Below are positions 1 to 7,977 of a stretch of 22,863 nucleotides of DNA, piece after piece (within the stretch, counting starts at the first letter, position 1; the number at the start of each line of letters is the position of its first letter). The position numbers were made by a program, and so were the translations under genes. The notes beneath the pieces are model-generated. The model was not told the origin of the DNA and did no database searches. It was given only the letters and a program-made list of their open reading frames with translations. Source of the DNA: an uncultured Rhizobiaceae group bacterium (GTDB lineage: Bacteria > Pseudomonadota > Alphaproteobacteria > Rhizobiales > Rhizobiaceae); assembly GCA_938009335.1 (NCBI GenBank), contig CALLHT010000300.1:1-22863 (forward strand), read 5' to 3'.

Positions 1-29
1 GCCGGGGTTTTTGTGAATGCAGGTGTGAC

Positions 30-959
30 ATGGCCAATCCCTATTCTGTTCTTGGGGTTCCCAAAGGTGCTGACGAGAAGGCGATTAAATCCGCCTTTCG
101 TAAGCTCGCGAAGAAATTTCATCCTGACCAAAATCCGGATAACAAATCCGCTCAGGCAAAGTTTGCCGAAGTCAACCAAGCCTATGAAATTTTGGGCGAT
201 GCAGAAAAACGCGGGCAATTTGACAGAGGTGAGATTGACGAAAAGGGCCAACCCAAATTTGCAGGCTTTTCCGGTGGCAACCCCTTTGGCGGTGGCAGAC
301 CCGGTGGCCAAGGGGGCGACCCGTTCGGTGGCGGCGGATTTGGTGGCGCAGAAGATATCTTGAACGAGATGTTTGGTTCTGCTTTCGGCGGTAGTCGTGC
401 AGCAGGTGGCGGTAACCCGTTTAGCAATATGGGCGGCATGGGGGGAATGGGCGGCCAGCGTTCACAACCCAAACCACCCTCCTTAGATATCGATATCAAG
501 GCTAGCGTCACAATTGACGATCTGATGCGCGGCAAGACGAATGTTCGCATGCCTGACGGAAAGCAGATTGCTGTTTCCATTCCAACTGAACCGGAAAACA
601 AGCAAGTCGTACGCCTTAAGGGCAAAGGCAAGACTGCTCCCGGCCGCAAACCCGGAGATGCGCTCGTCACACTTTTGCTTAGAACGGACCCAGTGTTTGA
701 GCGTTACGGTGCGGACTTACGATGCAGTGTTGATGTTCCACTAGAGACGGCAGTTCTGGGCGGAAAAATTCCGGTAAAAACGGTAAATGGGAAACTATCA
801 CTCAATATTCCGGAAGGAACCAGTTCCGGGAAAGTCTTCCGGCTTAAAAACAAAGGCCTGCCCAAGAAAGCAGGTGGTTTCGGCGACCTTTTGGTTGTTA
901 CTGCACTTCAGTTACCGGAAGAGAAACTTGATGATCTCAAAAAAATATTCGGCGGATGA
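30..959 (+). CDS. DnaJ/CbpA-like J-domain co-chaperone (no zinc finger)
   Basis: Co-chaperone that should stimulate the ATPase of a DnaK-type Hsp70 and deliver substrates in the cytoplasm. The J domain occupies about residues 1-70, with the essential HPD triplet at 31-33. A Gly/Phe/Met-rich linker follows at about 75-150 (many GGNPFGG-like units), then the two beta-barrel C-terminal substrate-binding domains at about 150-305. The CxxCxGxG zinc-finger repeats of true DnaJ are absent, so this is the type II (CbpA/DjlA-like) class; 309 residues is usual for it. The ATG at 30 is taken because the J domain begins immediately (MANPYSVLGV). There is no strong Shine-Dalgarno. The gene precedes fabI by about 180 bp with its own promoter region between. 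Family assignment is secure; which stress or client it serves cannot be read from the sequence. Confidence 0.93.
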   Translation: MANPYSVLGVPKGADEKAIKSAFRKLAKKFHPDQNPDNKSAQAKFAEVNQAYEILGDAEKRGQFDRGEIDEKGQPKFAGFSGGNPFGGGRPGGQGGDPFGGGGFGGAEDILNEMFGSAFGGSRAAGGGNPFSNMGGMGGMGGQRSQPKPPSLDIDIKASVTIDDLMRGKTNVRMPDGKQIAVSIPTEPENKQVVRLKGKGKTAPGRKPGDALVTLLLRTDPVFERYGADLRCSVDVPLETAVLGGKIPVKTVNGKLSLNIPEGTSSGKVFRLKNKGLPKKAGGFGDLLVVTALQLPEEKLDDLKKIFGG

Positions 960-1017
960 TTATTAGTATATTTTGGTAACATCGTGTAACAATCCGCGAC
1001 GATAAATCATGTGCGTT

Positions 1018-1045
1018 TTGACATGTTTTCCAGTAAGGCTAATTT
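1018..1045 (+). promoter_or_regulatory. Probable sigma-70 promoter of fabI
   Basis: A consensus -35 hexamer TTGACA (1018-1023) is followed after 16 bp by TAATTT (1040-1045), a plausible -10. This would give a 5' leader of roughly 85-90 nt before the fabI ATG at 1139. The -35 is part of a 9-bp inverted repeat whose other arm (ACATGTCAA, 1088-1096) lies in the leader. Predicted by eye only. Confidence 0.45.
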
Positions 1046-1138
1046 TAGAATTGGCAGGCAAGGCACAAGACCTTGTAATGCTTGGGGACATGTCAACTCG
1101 TCAATGTTCAAATAGGCGGGACTATTCGGAGAAAATTA

Positions 1139-1957
1139 ATGGCTGATACCAGTGGGCTGATGGCTGGCAAACGCGGGCTGGTGATGGGTGTTGCCAACAA
1201 GCGTTCAATTGCTTGGGGTATTGCAAAAGCATGCCGTGACGCAGGCGCTGAACTTGCCCTTACTTATCAAGGCGAAGCACTTAAAAAACGCGTGGAACCG
1301 CTTGCAGACGAGCTTGGTGCATTTGTTGCCGGCGAGTGTGATGTCACCGATGAAACATCGATCGATCAGGTATTTTCCAACATCGAGAAAGAATGGGGCA
1401 AGATCGACTTCCTCGTTCATGCGATTGCATTCTCGGACAAAGATGAACTGACGGGTCGTTACGTCGATACGACGTCGGATAATTTCCGCAAAACCATGGA
1501 TATCTCAGTCTACTCATTTACCGCTGTTGCGCAGCGTGCCGAAAAGCTGATGAGCGACGGCGGGTCAATGGTCACCCTAACCTACTATGGTGCTGAGAAA
1601 GTAATGCCACATTATAACGTGATGGGCGTTGCGAAAGCTGCTCTTGAAGCTTCCGTCAAATATTTGGCTGTTGATCTTGGCAACAAGCAAATTCGCGTTA
1701 ACGCGGTCTCAGCTGGCCCAATCAAAACGCTTGCTGCCTCCGGTATTGGCGATTTCCGCTACATCCTTAAATGGAATGAGTACAATTCGCCGCTGAAACG
1801 CACTGTGACAATTGAGGAGGTTGGAGATTCGACCCTTTATCTTCTTTCTGATCTTTCACGCGGCGTAACCGGTGAAGTCCATCATGTGGATTCAGGCTAT
1901 CATACCGTCGGCATGAAAGCAGTCGATGCGCCAGACATATCCGTGGTGAAGGACTAA
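1139..1957 (+). CDS. fabI: Enoyl-[acyl-carrier-protein] reductase (NADH) FabI
   Basis: Reduces trans-2-enoyl-ACP to acyl-ACP with NAD(P)H, the last step of each type II fatty-acid elongation cycle. It is a short-chain dehydrogenase-fold protein of 272 residues, the usual FabI length. The N-terminal cofactor loop reads GVANKRSIAWGIA. The FabI-type active site Tyr-x6-Lys is seen as YNVMGVAK, and an upstream Tyr lies in the TYYGAEK segment. The C-terminal part has VNAVSAGPIKTLAASGI. An earlier TTG at 1082 is in frame, but the ATG at 1139 is preferred: it has GGAG (1128-1131) 7 nt upstream and starts just ahead of the conserved region. Followed 9 bp later by a phosphatase-fold gene, likely cotranscribed. 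Alphaproteobacteria may carry two fabI paralogues; only this one is visible. Confidence 0.95.
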   Translation: MADTSGLMAGKRGLVMGVANKRSIAWGIAKACRDAGAELALTYQGEALKKRVEPLADELGAFVAGECDVTDETSIDQVFSNIEKEWGKIDFLVHAIAFSDKDELTGRYVDTTSDNFRKTMDISVYSFTAVAQRAEKLMSDGGSMVTLTYYGAEKVMPHYNVMGVAKAALEASVKYLAVDLGNKQIRVNAVSAGPIKTLAASGIGDFRYILKWNEYNSPLKRTVTIEEVGDSTLYLLSDLSRGVTGEVHHVDSGYHTVGMKAVDAPDISVVKD

Positions 1958-1966
1958 CCCTTACCC

Positions 1967-2557
1967 ATGAGCGGCCCACTGATTTATTATGTCCGGCACG
2001 GGCAAACAGACTGGAACGCAGAACTTCGATTCCAGGGTAGAATAGATATTCCACTCAACGATACCGGTCGGGCACAGGCAAAACATAATGGCAAGAACCT
2101 GGCCAAAGTGCTCGGAACTGCGGAAGGGTTCGAGTTTATATCGAGCCCACTAGGGCGCTCCCGCGAGACGATGGAAATCATCCGCACGGAAATGGGTCTG
2201 GACCCATCCAAATACTCTACCGATGAGAGCTTGATCGAGATGAGTTACGGCAATCTCGAAGGCACTACCCAAGCAGAGATGAAAGCACAGGATCGCGAGC
2301 TATACTATTTCCGCAAGAAGAACCGTTGGACCTTCAGGCCTGAAGGCGGCGAAAATCAGGAAGACGTCGTGGTTCGCATAAAAGCTTGGTATGAATCGCT
2401 AGATCCCAACCAAAAATACGTTGTTTCAGCGCATGGCGCCGTTGGGCGGGTTGTCAGGTATTTATTGGGCGGCATAAGCGTCGAGGAAGCTGAAAAGTTC
2501 ATGTTCCCGCAAGACAAGGTCTTCAAGTTTCAAAACGGGAACGAAGAACTTTTCTGA
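1967..2557 (+). CDS. Histidine phosphatase family protein (phosphoglycerate-mutase fold)
   Basis: Branch 1 histidine phosphatase superfamily, 196 residues. The phospho-accepting RHG motif is near the N-terminus (YVRHGQTDWN), the second Arg/Glu patch appears as SSPLGRSRETME and IEMSYGNLEG, and the second catalytic His is in VVSAHGAVGR. These proteins transfer or hydrolyse phosphate on small metabolites through a phosphohistidine; many annotated as phosphoglycerate mutase are phosphatases, so the substrate is left open. The gene begins 9 bp after fabI with no strong Shine-Dalgarno, suggesting cotranscription with fabI and perhaps low or coupled translation. It is separated from aroC by about 70 bp. 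Confidence 0.85.
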   Translation: MSGPLIYYVRHGQTDWNAELRFQGRIDIPLNDTGRAQAKHNGKNLAKVLGTAEGFEFISSPLGRSRETMEIIRTEMGLDPSKYSTDESLIEMSYGNLEGTTQAEMKAQDRELYYFRKKNRWTFRPEGGENQEDVVVRIKAWYESLDPNQKYVVSAHGAVGRVVRYLLGGISVEEAEKFMFPQDKVFKFQNGNEELF

Positions 2558-2628
2558 CGCGTCAGCAATGGCTTTGCATTGTGCGATAGATGCTCTAGAA
2601 CTCACTCCATAATTTCTTGGGGATTGAT

Positions 2629-3726
2629 ATGTCATACAATTCGTTCGGACACTTATTCAGGGTCATGACCTGGGGTGAAAGCCACGGGCCCGCATTGGGT
2701 TGTGTGATTGATGGGTGCCCTCCCGGCATCGAATTCACAATTGCCGAAATTCAAGCCTATCTTGATAAGCGTAAGCCCGGCCAATCCAAGTTTACCACAC
2801 AACGCCGCGAGCCGGATGCTGTTGAAATCCTGTCTGGTGTTTTAGCAAGTGAAAATAGCGCTGACGTATTGGTCTCCACCGGCACTCCGATTTCGATGAT
2901 GATCCGCAACACGGATCAGCGTTCAAAAGACTATGGCGACATTAAAGACCGCTATCGCCCCGGCCATGCCGATTACACCTATGATCTGAAATACGGCATT
3001 CGTGATTACCGTGGTGGCGGACGCTCTTCCGCGCGCGAGACTGCAGCGCGGGTTGCCGCTGGAGGACTTGCGCGAAAAATTATGCCGGATGTGGTTGTAA
3101 GGGCAGCTATGGTGCAGATGGGTGAGAAGACCGTCAATCGCGACAACTGGGATTGGGATCAAGTCGATCAAAACCCGTTCTTTTGCCCCGATGCATCTGT
3201 GATTGACGAATGGGCTGATTATCTCGATGGCATTCGCAAGGATGGTTCATCCGTTGGCGCTGTGATTGAAGTGGTTGCCGAAAATGTGCCTGCAGGGCTT
3301 GGCGCGCCGATCTATGCAAAGCTTGATCAAGAAATCTCTTCCTATCTGATGTCCATCAATGCCGTGAAAGGCGTTGAAATCGGAAATGGTTTTGATGCAG
3401 CCCGCATTACTGGTGTTGAGAACGCAGACGAGATGCGCATAGGTGCAGATGGCAACGTGGAGTTTTTGTCCAACCAGGCCGGCGGTATTCTGGGAGGCAT
3501 TTCCACGGGACAAGATATCGTCGCGCGTTTTGCGGTTAAACCGACATCCTCTATGCTGACCCCGCGCAAGGGCGTAACCGCAAAGGGTGAAGAAGTTGAT
3601 GTTGTGACCAAAGGTCGTCATGACCCGTGTGTTGGCATTCGCGCGGTGCCAATTGGTGAAGCGATGGTGGCCTGTGCAATCGCGGATCACTATCTAATGC
3701 ATCGCGGCCAAACGGGAAAAGTATAA
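2629..3726 (+). CDS. aroC: Chorismate synthase AroC
   Basis: Converts 5-enolpyruvylshikimate-3-phosphate to chorismate using reduced FMN, the last shikimate-pathway step. At 365 residues it is normal length. All three family signatures are present: [18 protein letters not shown] near the N-terminus, [18 protein letters not shown] at about residues 125-145, and [18 protein letters not shown] near the C-terminus. The ATG at 2629 is chosen over an in-frame TTG at 2617 because GGGGA (2619-2623) sits at the right distance and the conserved [12 protein letters not shown] start follows. The stop is 3 bp from the ribBA start, so the two genes are almost certainly one transcript. Confidence 0.97.
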   Translation: MSYNSFGHLFRVMTWGESHGPALGCVIDGCPPGIEFTIAEIQAYLDKRKPGQSKFTTQRREPDAVEILSGVLASENSADVLVSTGTPISMMIRNTDQRSKDYGDIKDRYRPGHADYTYDLKYGIRDYRGGGRSSARETAARVAAGGLARKIMPDVVVRAAMVQMGEKTVNRDNWDWDQVDQNPFFCPDASVIDEWADYLDGIRKDGSSVGAVIEVVAENVPAGLGAPIYAKLDQEISSYLMSINAVKGVEIGNGFDAARITGVENADEMRIGADGNVEFLSNQAGGILGGISTGQDIVARFAVKPTSSMLTPRKGVTAKGEEVDVVTKGRHDPCVGIRAVPIGEAMVACAIADHYLMHRGQTGKV

Positions 3727-3729
3727 GTC

Positions 3730-4845
3730 ATGAGTTACGACCAACAGAAAATCGTTGATGCAATCCGTGCGTTCGAAGCGGGTGAAATTGTTGTTGTGAC
3801 CGATGATGACGATCGTGAGAATGAAGGGGATCTGATTGTCGCTGCGGTTCATTGTACGGCAGAGAAAATGGCAATGATTGTGCGCCACACGTCAGGCATT
3901 GTCTGTGCGCCGATGACGAGTAAAGAAGCGGATCGTTTAAACCTTAATCCGATGGTTGCCAATAATGATGATCCGCACGCAACTGCCTTTACAGTTTCCG
4001 TAGATTATAAACATGGCACGACTACAGGGATCTCTGCAGACGATAGAACGTCAACTGTTCGCGGTCTTGCGAACCCGAACTCCGGCGCAAAAGACTTCTC
4101 TCGTCCGGGACATATCTTTCCGCTAGTCGCCAAAGAAGGTGGTGTTTTGATGCGTTCCGGTCATACGGAAGCGGCAGTTGATCTGTGTAAGCTTTCGGGC
4201 CTGCCTGAGGTAGGTGTGATCTCCGAACTCGTCAATGACGATGGTACCGTCATGCGTGGGCCACAGGTGATGGCATTTGCTGAAGAACATAACCTAAAGA
4301 CGGTTTCGGTAGCTGACTTGATTGCGTACCGACAACGCCAGGAAAGCCTGATTGACCGAATTGATACAGCAGAAATTTCTACAGCAGCTGGTTCCGCAAC
4401 CGCTTACATTTACAAGACCACATGGGACCCGATGAACCATCTCGCGGTTGTATTCGGAGATATTCGTGACGGGCAGAATGTGCCGGTTCGCCTTCACATC
4501 GAATCTGTGATTGACGATGTGTTTGGTCGTTCTTCTCAGCTGGATAGCATTATGGCCAAAATGGCAAAGAATGACCGTGGTGTGATTGTATATCTCCGCG
4601 AAGGTTCTGTCGGTGTTGCATCAGATACAAACCGCTGGAAAGACCAACTCGCCGCCAATGACCGCGAAGAACATGAAACCGCGAAAAGCCGTGAAGATGA
4701 GTGGCTGGAGATTGGACTTGGCGCGCAAATTCTGCGCGATCTTGGCATTCAATCGATAGAATTATACGCTTCACGCGAACGTCACTATGTTGGACTGGAA
4801 GGCTTCGGTATTGAGATTGCCGAAACCATTACGGAGGAAAGCTGA
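3730..4845 (+). CDS. ribB: 3,4-dihydroxy-2-butanone 4-phosphate synthase with degenerate GTP cyclohydrolase II domain (RibBA-like)
   Basis: N-terminal domain (about 1-205) is DHBP synthase, which turns ribulose 5-phosphate into the four-carbon riboflavin precursor plus formate. The acidic loop DDDDRENEGDL (about 25-35) and GHTEAAVDLCKLSGLPEV (about 144-161) carry its catalytic and metal-binding residues. The C-terminal domain (about 215-371) aligns with GTP cyclohydrolase II through RLHIESVIDDVFG and DRGVIVYLREGSVGV. However, the zinc-binding cysteines of GCHII (normally a Cys in the S-E-C-L segment and a C-D-C after the G-S-x-R) are replaced by Val/Ser/Leu/Asp here. GCHII activity is therefore unlikely, and a separate ribA is expected. 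Stop and next start share a base (TGATG, 4843-4847). Confidence 0.92.
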   Translation: MSYDQQKIVDAIRAFEAGEIVVVTDDDDRENEGDLIVAAVHCTAEKMAMIVRHTSGIVCAPMTSKEADRLNLNPMVANNDDPHATAFTVSVDYKHGTTTGISADDRTSTVRGLANPNSGAKDFSRPGHIFPLVAKEGGVLMRSGHTEAAVDLCKLSGLPEVGVISELVNDDGTVMRGPQVMAFAEEHNLKTVSVADLIAYRQRQESLIDRIDTAEISTAAGSATAYIYKTTWDPMNHLAVVFGDIRDGQNVPVRLHIESVIDDVFGRSSQLDSIMAKMAKNDRGVIVYLREGSVGVASDTNRWKDQLAANDREEHETAKSREDEWLEIGLGAQILRDLGIQSIELYASRERHYVGLEGFGIEIAETITEES

Positions 4846-5789
4846 TGTCTCGACGCACTCTGATTGCACTTTGTGTGCTTCTATTTGGCGGTATTGCCGC
4901 TGTTTATGCGCAATCTCTGCAATTGCCACAATCTGTAAATCCACAGCAAGTGGAGTGGATCGTCGAAGAAATTACTGATGGCTCTATTCCGCAAGAAGTT
5001 GTTCCTGATACGCGGGCTGTTGCACCCAATGGGCTGCCGGACGGGCGGGTAGCAACCGGAACAGGCGACATTGCGGAAGCTTGGTATTCAGAACCGACAA
5101 CACGCTATGGTCATGCGGTTCTGGGTGATGGCATCGAAGCAGGTGCTTTGCGCGTGAAGACACAACGTGGTGAGATTTTCACTTTCCGTCTTCCTTCCAC
5201 AGAAGTATTTGAGGATATCACGCCTCGTCTTGCAGATTTGGACCTTGATGGAAGAACCGAAGTGATCACCATCATCTCTTCGCAGTCTGAAGGCGCGTCA
5301 GTTGCCGTGTTTCGTTTGAATGGCAACGCATTCAACAAGATTGCACAAACACCATTTATCGGCCGTTCTAACCGTTGGCTCAATATTGCAGAGATCAATA
5401 ATTTTGGTGGCAATCGCAGACCGGACATCGCGTTTGTTGTCACACCACATCTAGCTGGTATTCTTCAATTTTATCGTTTCCGAAACGGCAATCTAGTGCG
5501 TATTGCGCAAGCGGCAGGGTTTTCCAATCACGCCATTGGATCAAGAGAGTTGAGACTTTCTACGGTCGCAGATGTGAATGGCAACGGCATACCTGATCTT
5601 GTGTTGCCATCCCTTGCCAGAAACGAATTGGTCATTGTCGGCATTCGTCAACAAAGCTTTGCTGAACTTGAACGCATAGCCCTTCCCGCCCGCATTGACC
5701 GAGCGATTGGGCAAAGGGAAAAGGATGGCAGTACCGAGATTATTGTTGGCCTAGATAACGGTAAGATATACGCTATCCGTAGACCATAA
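4845..5789 (+). CDS. Secreted FG-GAP/VCBS-like beta-propeller protein
   Basis: Hypothetical exported protein, 314 residues. A Sec signal peptide is clear: basic MSRR, hydrophobic core, and likely cleavage after VYA at residue 22. The mature part holds FG-GAP/VCBS-type blades with Asp/Asn-rich loops: LADLDLDGRTEV (129-140), INNFGGNRRPDIAF (184-197) and VADVNGNGIPDLV (241-253), plus a last blade around STEIIVGLDNGKIYAI (296-311). This suggests a calcium-stabilised beta-propeller in the periplasm or on the surface, with a binding rather than catalytic role. It starts inside the ribBA stop codon (TGATG) behind GGAGGA (4832-4837), so it is translationally coupled to ribBA. No family more specific than VCBS/FG-GAP is recognised, and its link to riboflavin synthesis is unknown. 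Confidence 0.85.
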   Translation: MSRRTLIALCVLLFGGIAAVYAQSLQLPQSVNPQQVEWIVEEITDGSIPQEVVPDTRAVAPNGLPDGRVATGTGDIAEAWYSEPTTRYGHAVLGDGIEAGALRVKTQRGEIFTFRLPSTEVFEDITPRLADLDLDGRTEVITIISSQSEGASVAVFRLNGNAFNKIAQTPFIGRSNRWLNIAEINNFGGNRRPDIAFVVTPHLAGILQFYRFRNGNLVRIAQAAGFSNHAIGSRELRLSTVADVNGNGIPDLVLPSLARNELVIVGIRQQSFAELERIALPARIDRAIGQREKDGSTEIIVGLDNGKIYAIRRP

Positions 5790-5807
5790 GTTCAAACGGA
5801 GTAAACC

Positions 5808-6734
5808 GTGACGACAAGACTGTATACCCACGAACTCAGTGTCGAGCACATTACACCTCCTGGTCATCCTGAGAGACCGGATAGAATTAGAGCTTTGGAT
5901 GAAGCATTTTCAGACCCTAGGTTCGATGCACTTGAACGCATAGACGCTCCGGAAGGTGATCCTGCCTGGTTCGAGGTTGCGCACCCAAAATCGCACCTTG
6001 AAACTGTAAAGGGAAACATTCCCGAAACGGGCCTTGCGATTGTTGATGCAGACACGAGTGCGAGCCCACGCAGTTGGGAAACTGTGCTCCATGTTTGCGG
6101 TGCTGCAATGGATGCGGTGGATAGTGTGTTTGAAAAAACATGCGATAACGCGTTTGTATCGATGCGGCCGCCCGGACACCACGCCGAGAAGACAACAGCT
6201 ATGGGCTTTTGTCTTGTCAACAACATCGCGATTGCAGCACGCTACGCACAACAAAAACATGGTGCCGAGCGCATTGCGATTGTGGATTTTGATGTGCATC
6301 ACGGAAATGGAACGCAGGATATTTTCTACGATGATCCCAGCGTTCTTTTCGCCTCTACTCATCAGATGCCGCTATACCCGGGCAGCGGAGCACTCAGTGA
6401 AACAGGGGCAGGCAATATTTTCAACGCACCGTTGAGCGATGGCGATGATGGTTCGAAATTCAAAGAAGCATTTCGTGAACGCGTTCTTCCCGCTGTTGAA
6501 AACTTCCAACCCGATCTTTTAATGATTTCAGCCGGGTTTGATGCTCACTTCCGTGACCCACTGGCGGGCCTTAACTTAGTGGACGATGATTTTGATTGGG
6601 CAACCGGGAAATTACTGGAGATTGCTGAAACAAGCTGTGATTCCCGAGTCGTGAGCCTACTGGAAGGTGGATATGATCTACAAGGTCTTGCGGAGTCCGC
6701 ATCAGCCCATGTACACCGGATGATGACCGGATAA
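5808..6734 (+). CDS. Histone deacetylase family protein (acetylpolyamine amidohydrolase-like)
   Basis: Zinc-dependent deacetylase of the HDAC/arginase fold, 308 residues, cytoplasmic. Seen: RPPGHHAE at about 120-127 with the charge-relay histidines, DFDVHHGNGTQ at about 159-169 with Asp and His zinc ligands, and SAGFDAH at about 241-247 with the third zinc ligand Asp. Bacterial members deacetylate polyamines, small acetylated compounds or occasionally proteins; the substrate here cannot be told. The start is the GTG at 5808, supported by GGAG (5798-5801) 6 nt upstream and by MTTRLYTHEL beginning the conserved fold. It sits 18 bp after the FG-GAP gene and 15 bp before xseB, inside the same plus-strand cluster. 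Confidence 0.92.
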   Translation: MTTRLYTHELSVEHITPPGHPERPDRIRALDEAFSDPRFDALERIDAPEGDPAWFEVAHPKSHLETVKGNIPETGLAIVDADTSASPRSWETVLHVCGAAMDAVDSVFEKTCDNAFVSMRPPGHHAEKTTAMGFCLVNNIAIAARYAQQKHGAERIAIVDFDVHHGNGTQDIFYDDPSVLFASTHQMPLYPGSGALSETGAGNIFNAPLSDGDDGSKFKEAFRERVLPAVENFQPDLLMISAGFDAHFRDPLAGLNLVDDDFDWATGKLLEIAETSCDSRVVSLLEGGYDLQGLAESASAHVHRMMTG

Positions 6735-6749
6735 TCAGGGAATGTTGCC

Positions 6750-6995
6750 ATGAGCGAACAAGAACAAGACATCGCTGAAATGACATTTGAGCAGGCACTC
6801 GACAAGCTTGAAGGCATTGTTGAAGCGCTTGAGCAAGGCAATGTTCCGCTCGATCAATCGATCAGCTACTATGAGCGCGGCGAGAAATTACGAAATCATT
6901 GCCGTAAGCTTCTTGCAGCAGCAGAAGACCGCGTTGAGAAAATCCGCCTCGATGGCGAAGGGCGCGCTGCGGGAACCGAACCTTTGGATTCTTAA
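6750..6995 (+). CDS. xseB: Exodeoxyribonuclease VII small subunit XseB
   Basis: Small helical subunit that partners XseA to degrade single-stranded DNA into acid-soluble oligonucleotides. 81 residues, the usual size. The family core is visible: [37 protein letters not shown], then [15 protein letters not shown]. Start ATG at 6750 with AGGGA (6737-6741) upstream; another ATG at 6742 is out of frame. xseA is not in this window. In many related Rhizobiales genomes xseB is followed directly by dxs (recalled, not searched); here it is followed by a SCO1-like gene about 100 bp later. Confidence 0.93.
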   Translation: MSEQEQDIAEMTFEQALDKLEGIVEALEQGNVPLDQSISYYERGEKLRNHCRKLLAAAEDRVEKIRLDGEGRAAGTEPLDS

Positions 6996-7097
6996 ATCCA
7001 TTTCTCAGGGCAATGCGTCACAGCGAGTTGTATTGATAATCACGCACGATCCTATAACTGTCTAACAGCGATATTAAACAATCCGATCAGGTGAGAT

Positions 7098-7700
7098 ATG
7101 AAAACCCTAAGAATGGTGCTTTGGGCAATGGTTGTCATTTTTGCAGGCGTCTCCGGTTACGCTTGGCTTACAATTGGCAATGAGCCTAAGGTTATTGGTC
7201 AAAACGAAAACGCCGTAAAAATCGGCGGACCATTCGAGCTGGTTAGTCATAAAGGCACACCGATTACTGATAAAGACCTGACCGGCAAGAGCCATGCAAT
7301 CTTTTTTGGCTTTACCAATTGTCCGGATATCTGCCCGACCACTTTGCTGGAAACTGCCGGGTGGATAAAAGAGCTCGGTGGTGATGCCGATAATATCGGA
7401 TTTTATTTTTTCACTGTTGATCCTGAGCACGATACTCCAGAAGTTCTTGCTGACTACGTCAACGCATTCGATCCCCGCATTACAGGTGTTACGGGAAATG
7501 CGGAAGAAATGACTAAAACCATCAAGTCTTATCGCGCGTATGCAAAGCGCGTTGAGCTGGAAGATGGCGACTACACTATGGACCATTCTGCCTTCGTGAT
7601 GCTCTTCACGCCAGATGGTGATTTCAAAGGGACGATCTCTTATGGAGAATCCAATGAGATCGCAGTTGAAAAACTACGTCGTTTGATCAAAAATAGCTAA
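7098..7700 (+). CDS. SCO1/SenC/PrrC family copper chaperone / thiol reductase
   Basis: Membrane-anchored periplasmic thioredoxin-fold protein, 200 residues. These proteins deliver copper to the CuA site of cytochrome c oxidase or act in redox control. An N-terminal transmembrane anchor spans about residues 5-25. The copper-binding CxxxC is C75-PDI-C79 (FTNCPDICPTT), and the distal His ligand is H163 in MDHSAFVML. VDPEHDTPE at 108-116 is also typical. ATG at 7098 has AGGTGA (7089-7094). No cytochrome oxidase genes are nearby, so this may be a stand-alone copy. The stop is one base from the start of the next small membrane ORF. Confidence 0.93.
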   Translation: MKTLRMVLWAMVVIFAGVSGYAWLTIGNEPKVIGQNENAVKIGGPFELVSHKGTPITDKDLTGKSHAIFFGFTNCPDICPTTLLETAGWIKELGGDADNIGFYFFTVDPEHDTPEVLADYVNAFDPRITGVTGNAEEMTKTIKSYRAYAKRVELEDGDYTMDHSAFVMLFTPDGDFKGTISYGESNEIAVEKLRRLIKNS

Positions 7701-7701
7701 T

Positions 7702-7878
7702 ATGAGTATAGCTACGCCAACACCATCAACAAAAGAGAAATGGCTTTCGCGAGGCATCGACTTTGCTTCGGCGATTTTTATCGGCCTGTTGATCGCCTTT
7801 TGCAGCTGGCTATGGCTGAGCAATGCTGAAGGCGTTGCAATCGCTGCCGCACTTACTGACTTCATCCAATGCCTATAA
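7702..7878 (+). CDS. Small single-pass membrane protein, 58 aa (hypothetical)
   Basis: Open frame reading MSIATPTPSTKEKWLSRGID, then a hydrophobic stretch FASAIFIGLLIAFCSWLWL at about residues 21-39, and ending in LTDFIQCL. It starts one base after the SCO1 stop, so translation is probably coupled; no Shine-Dalgarno of its own is evident. The polar N-terminus with Lys/Arg just before the membrane segment predicts the N-terminus inside. The function is not recognised; an accessory of the SCO protein is a guess from position only. It could also be a non-coding tail of the sco1 transcript. Confidence 0.5.
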   Translation: MSIATPTPSTKEKWLSRGIDFASAIFIGLLIAFCSWLWLSNAEGVAIAAALTDFIQCL

Positions 7879-7879
7879 G

Positions 7880-7951
7880 AGTTCGTTAACTCTAAGAATT
7901 TGCAGTTCGCTAACCAAACTCATTTGCGGTTCCCTAACATCATTCCTGTAA
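7880..7951. repeat. Three imperfect 24-bp tandem direct repeats
   Basis: Units at 7880-7903, 7904-7927 and 7928-7951. Units 1 and 2 share AGTTCG(T/C)TAAC at their start and ATTTGC at their end; unit 3 keeps GGTTCCCTAAC and a degenerate end. The first unit also lies within a perfect 6-bp inverted repeat with a 4-nt gap (AGAGTT / AACTCT, 7878-7893). They begin right after the stop codon of the 58-residue ORF and end 26 bp before the start of the secreted orphan gene, where regulator sites would be expected. They could be operator half-sites spaced about 24 bp apart. Confidence 0.6.
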
Positions 7952-7977
7952 ACTTTTAATCAAGTTTTACGTGTGGA

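Noticed and set aside
3247..3690. Long open frame antisense to aroC (147 residues)
   Set aside because: The plus strand carries all three chorismate synthase signatures; the antisense frame has no recognisable motif and no ribosome site.
7880..7960. Possible CtrA-type TTAA-N7-TTAA box in the repeat array
   Set aside because: TTAAC half-sites occur, but no pair has the required 7-bp spacing.
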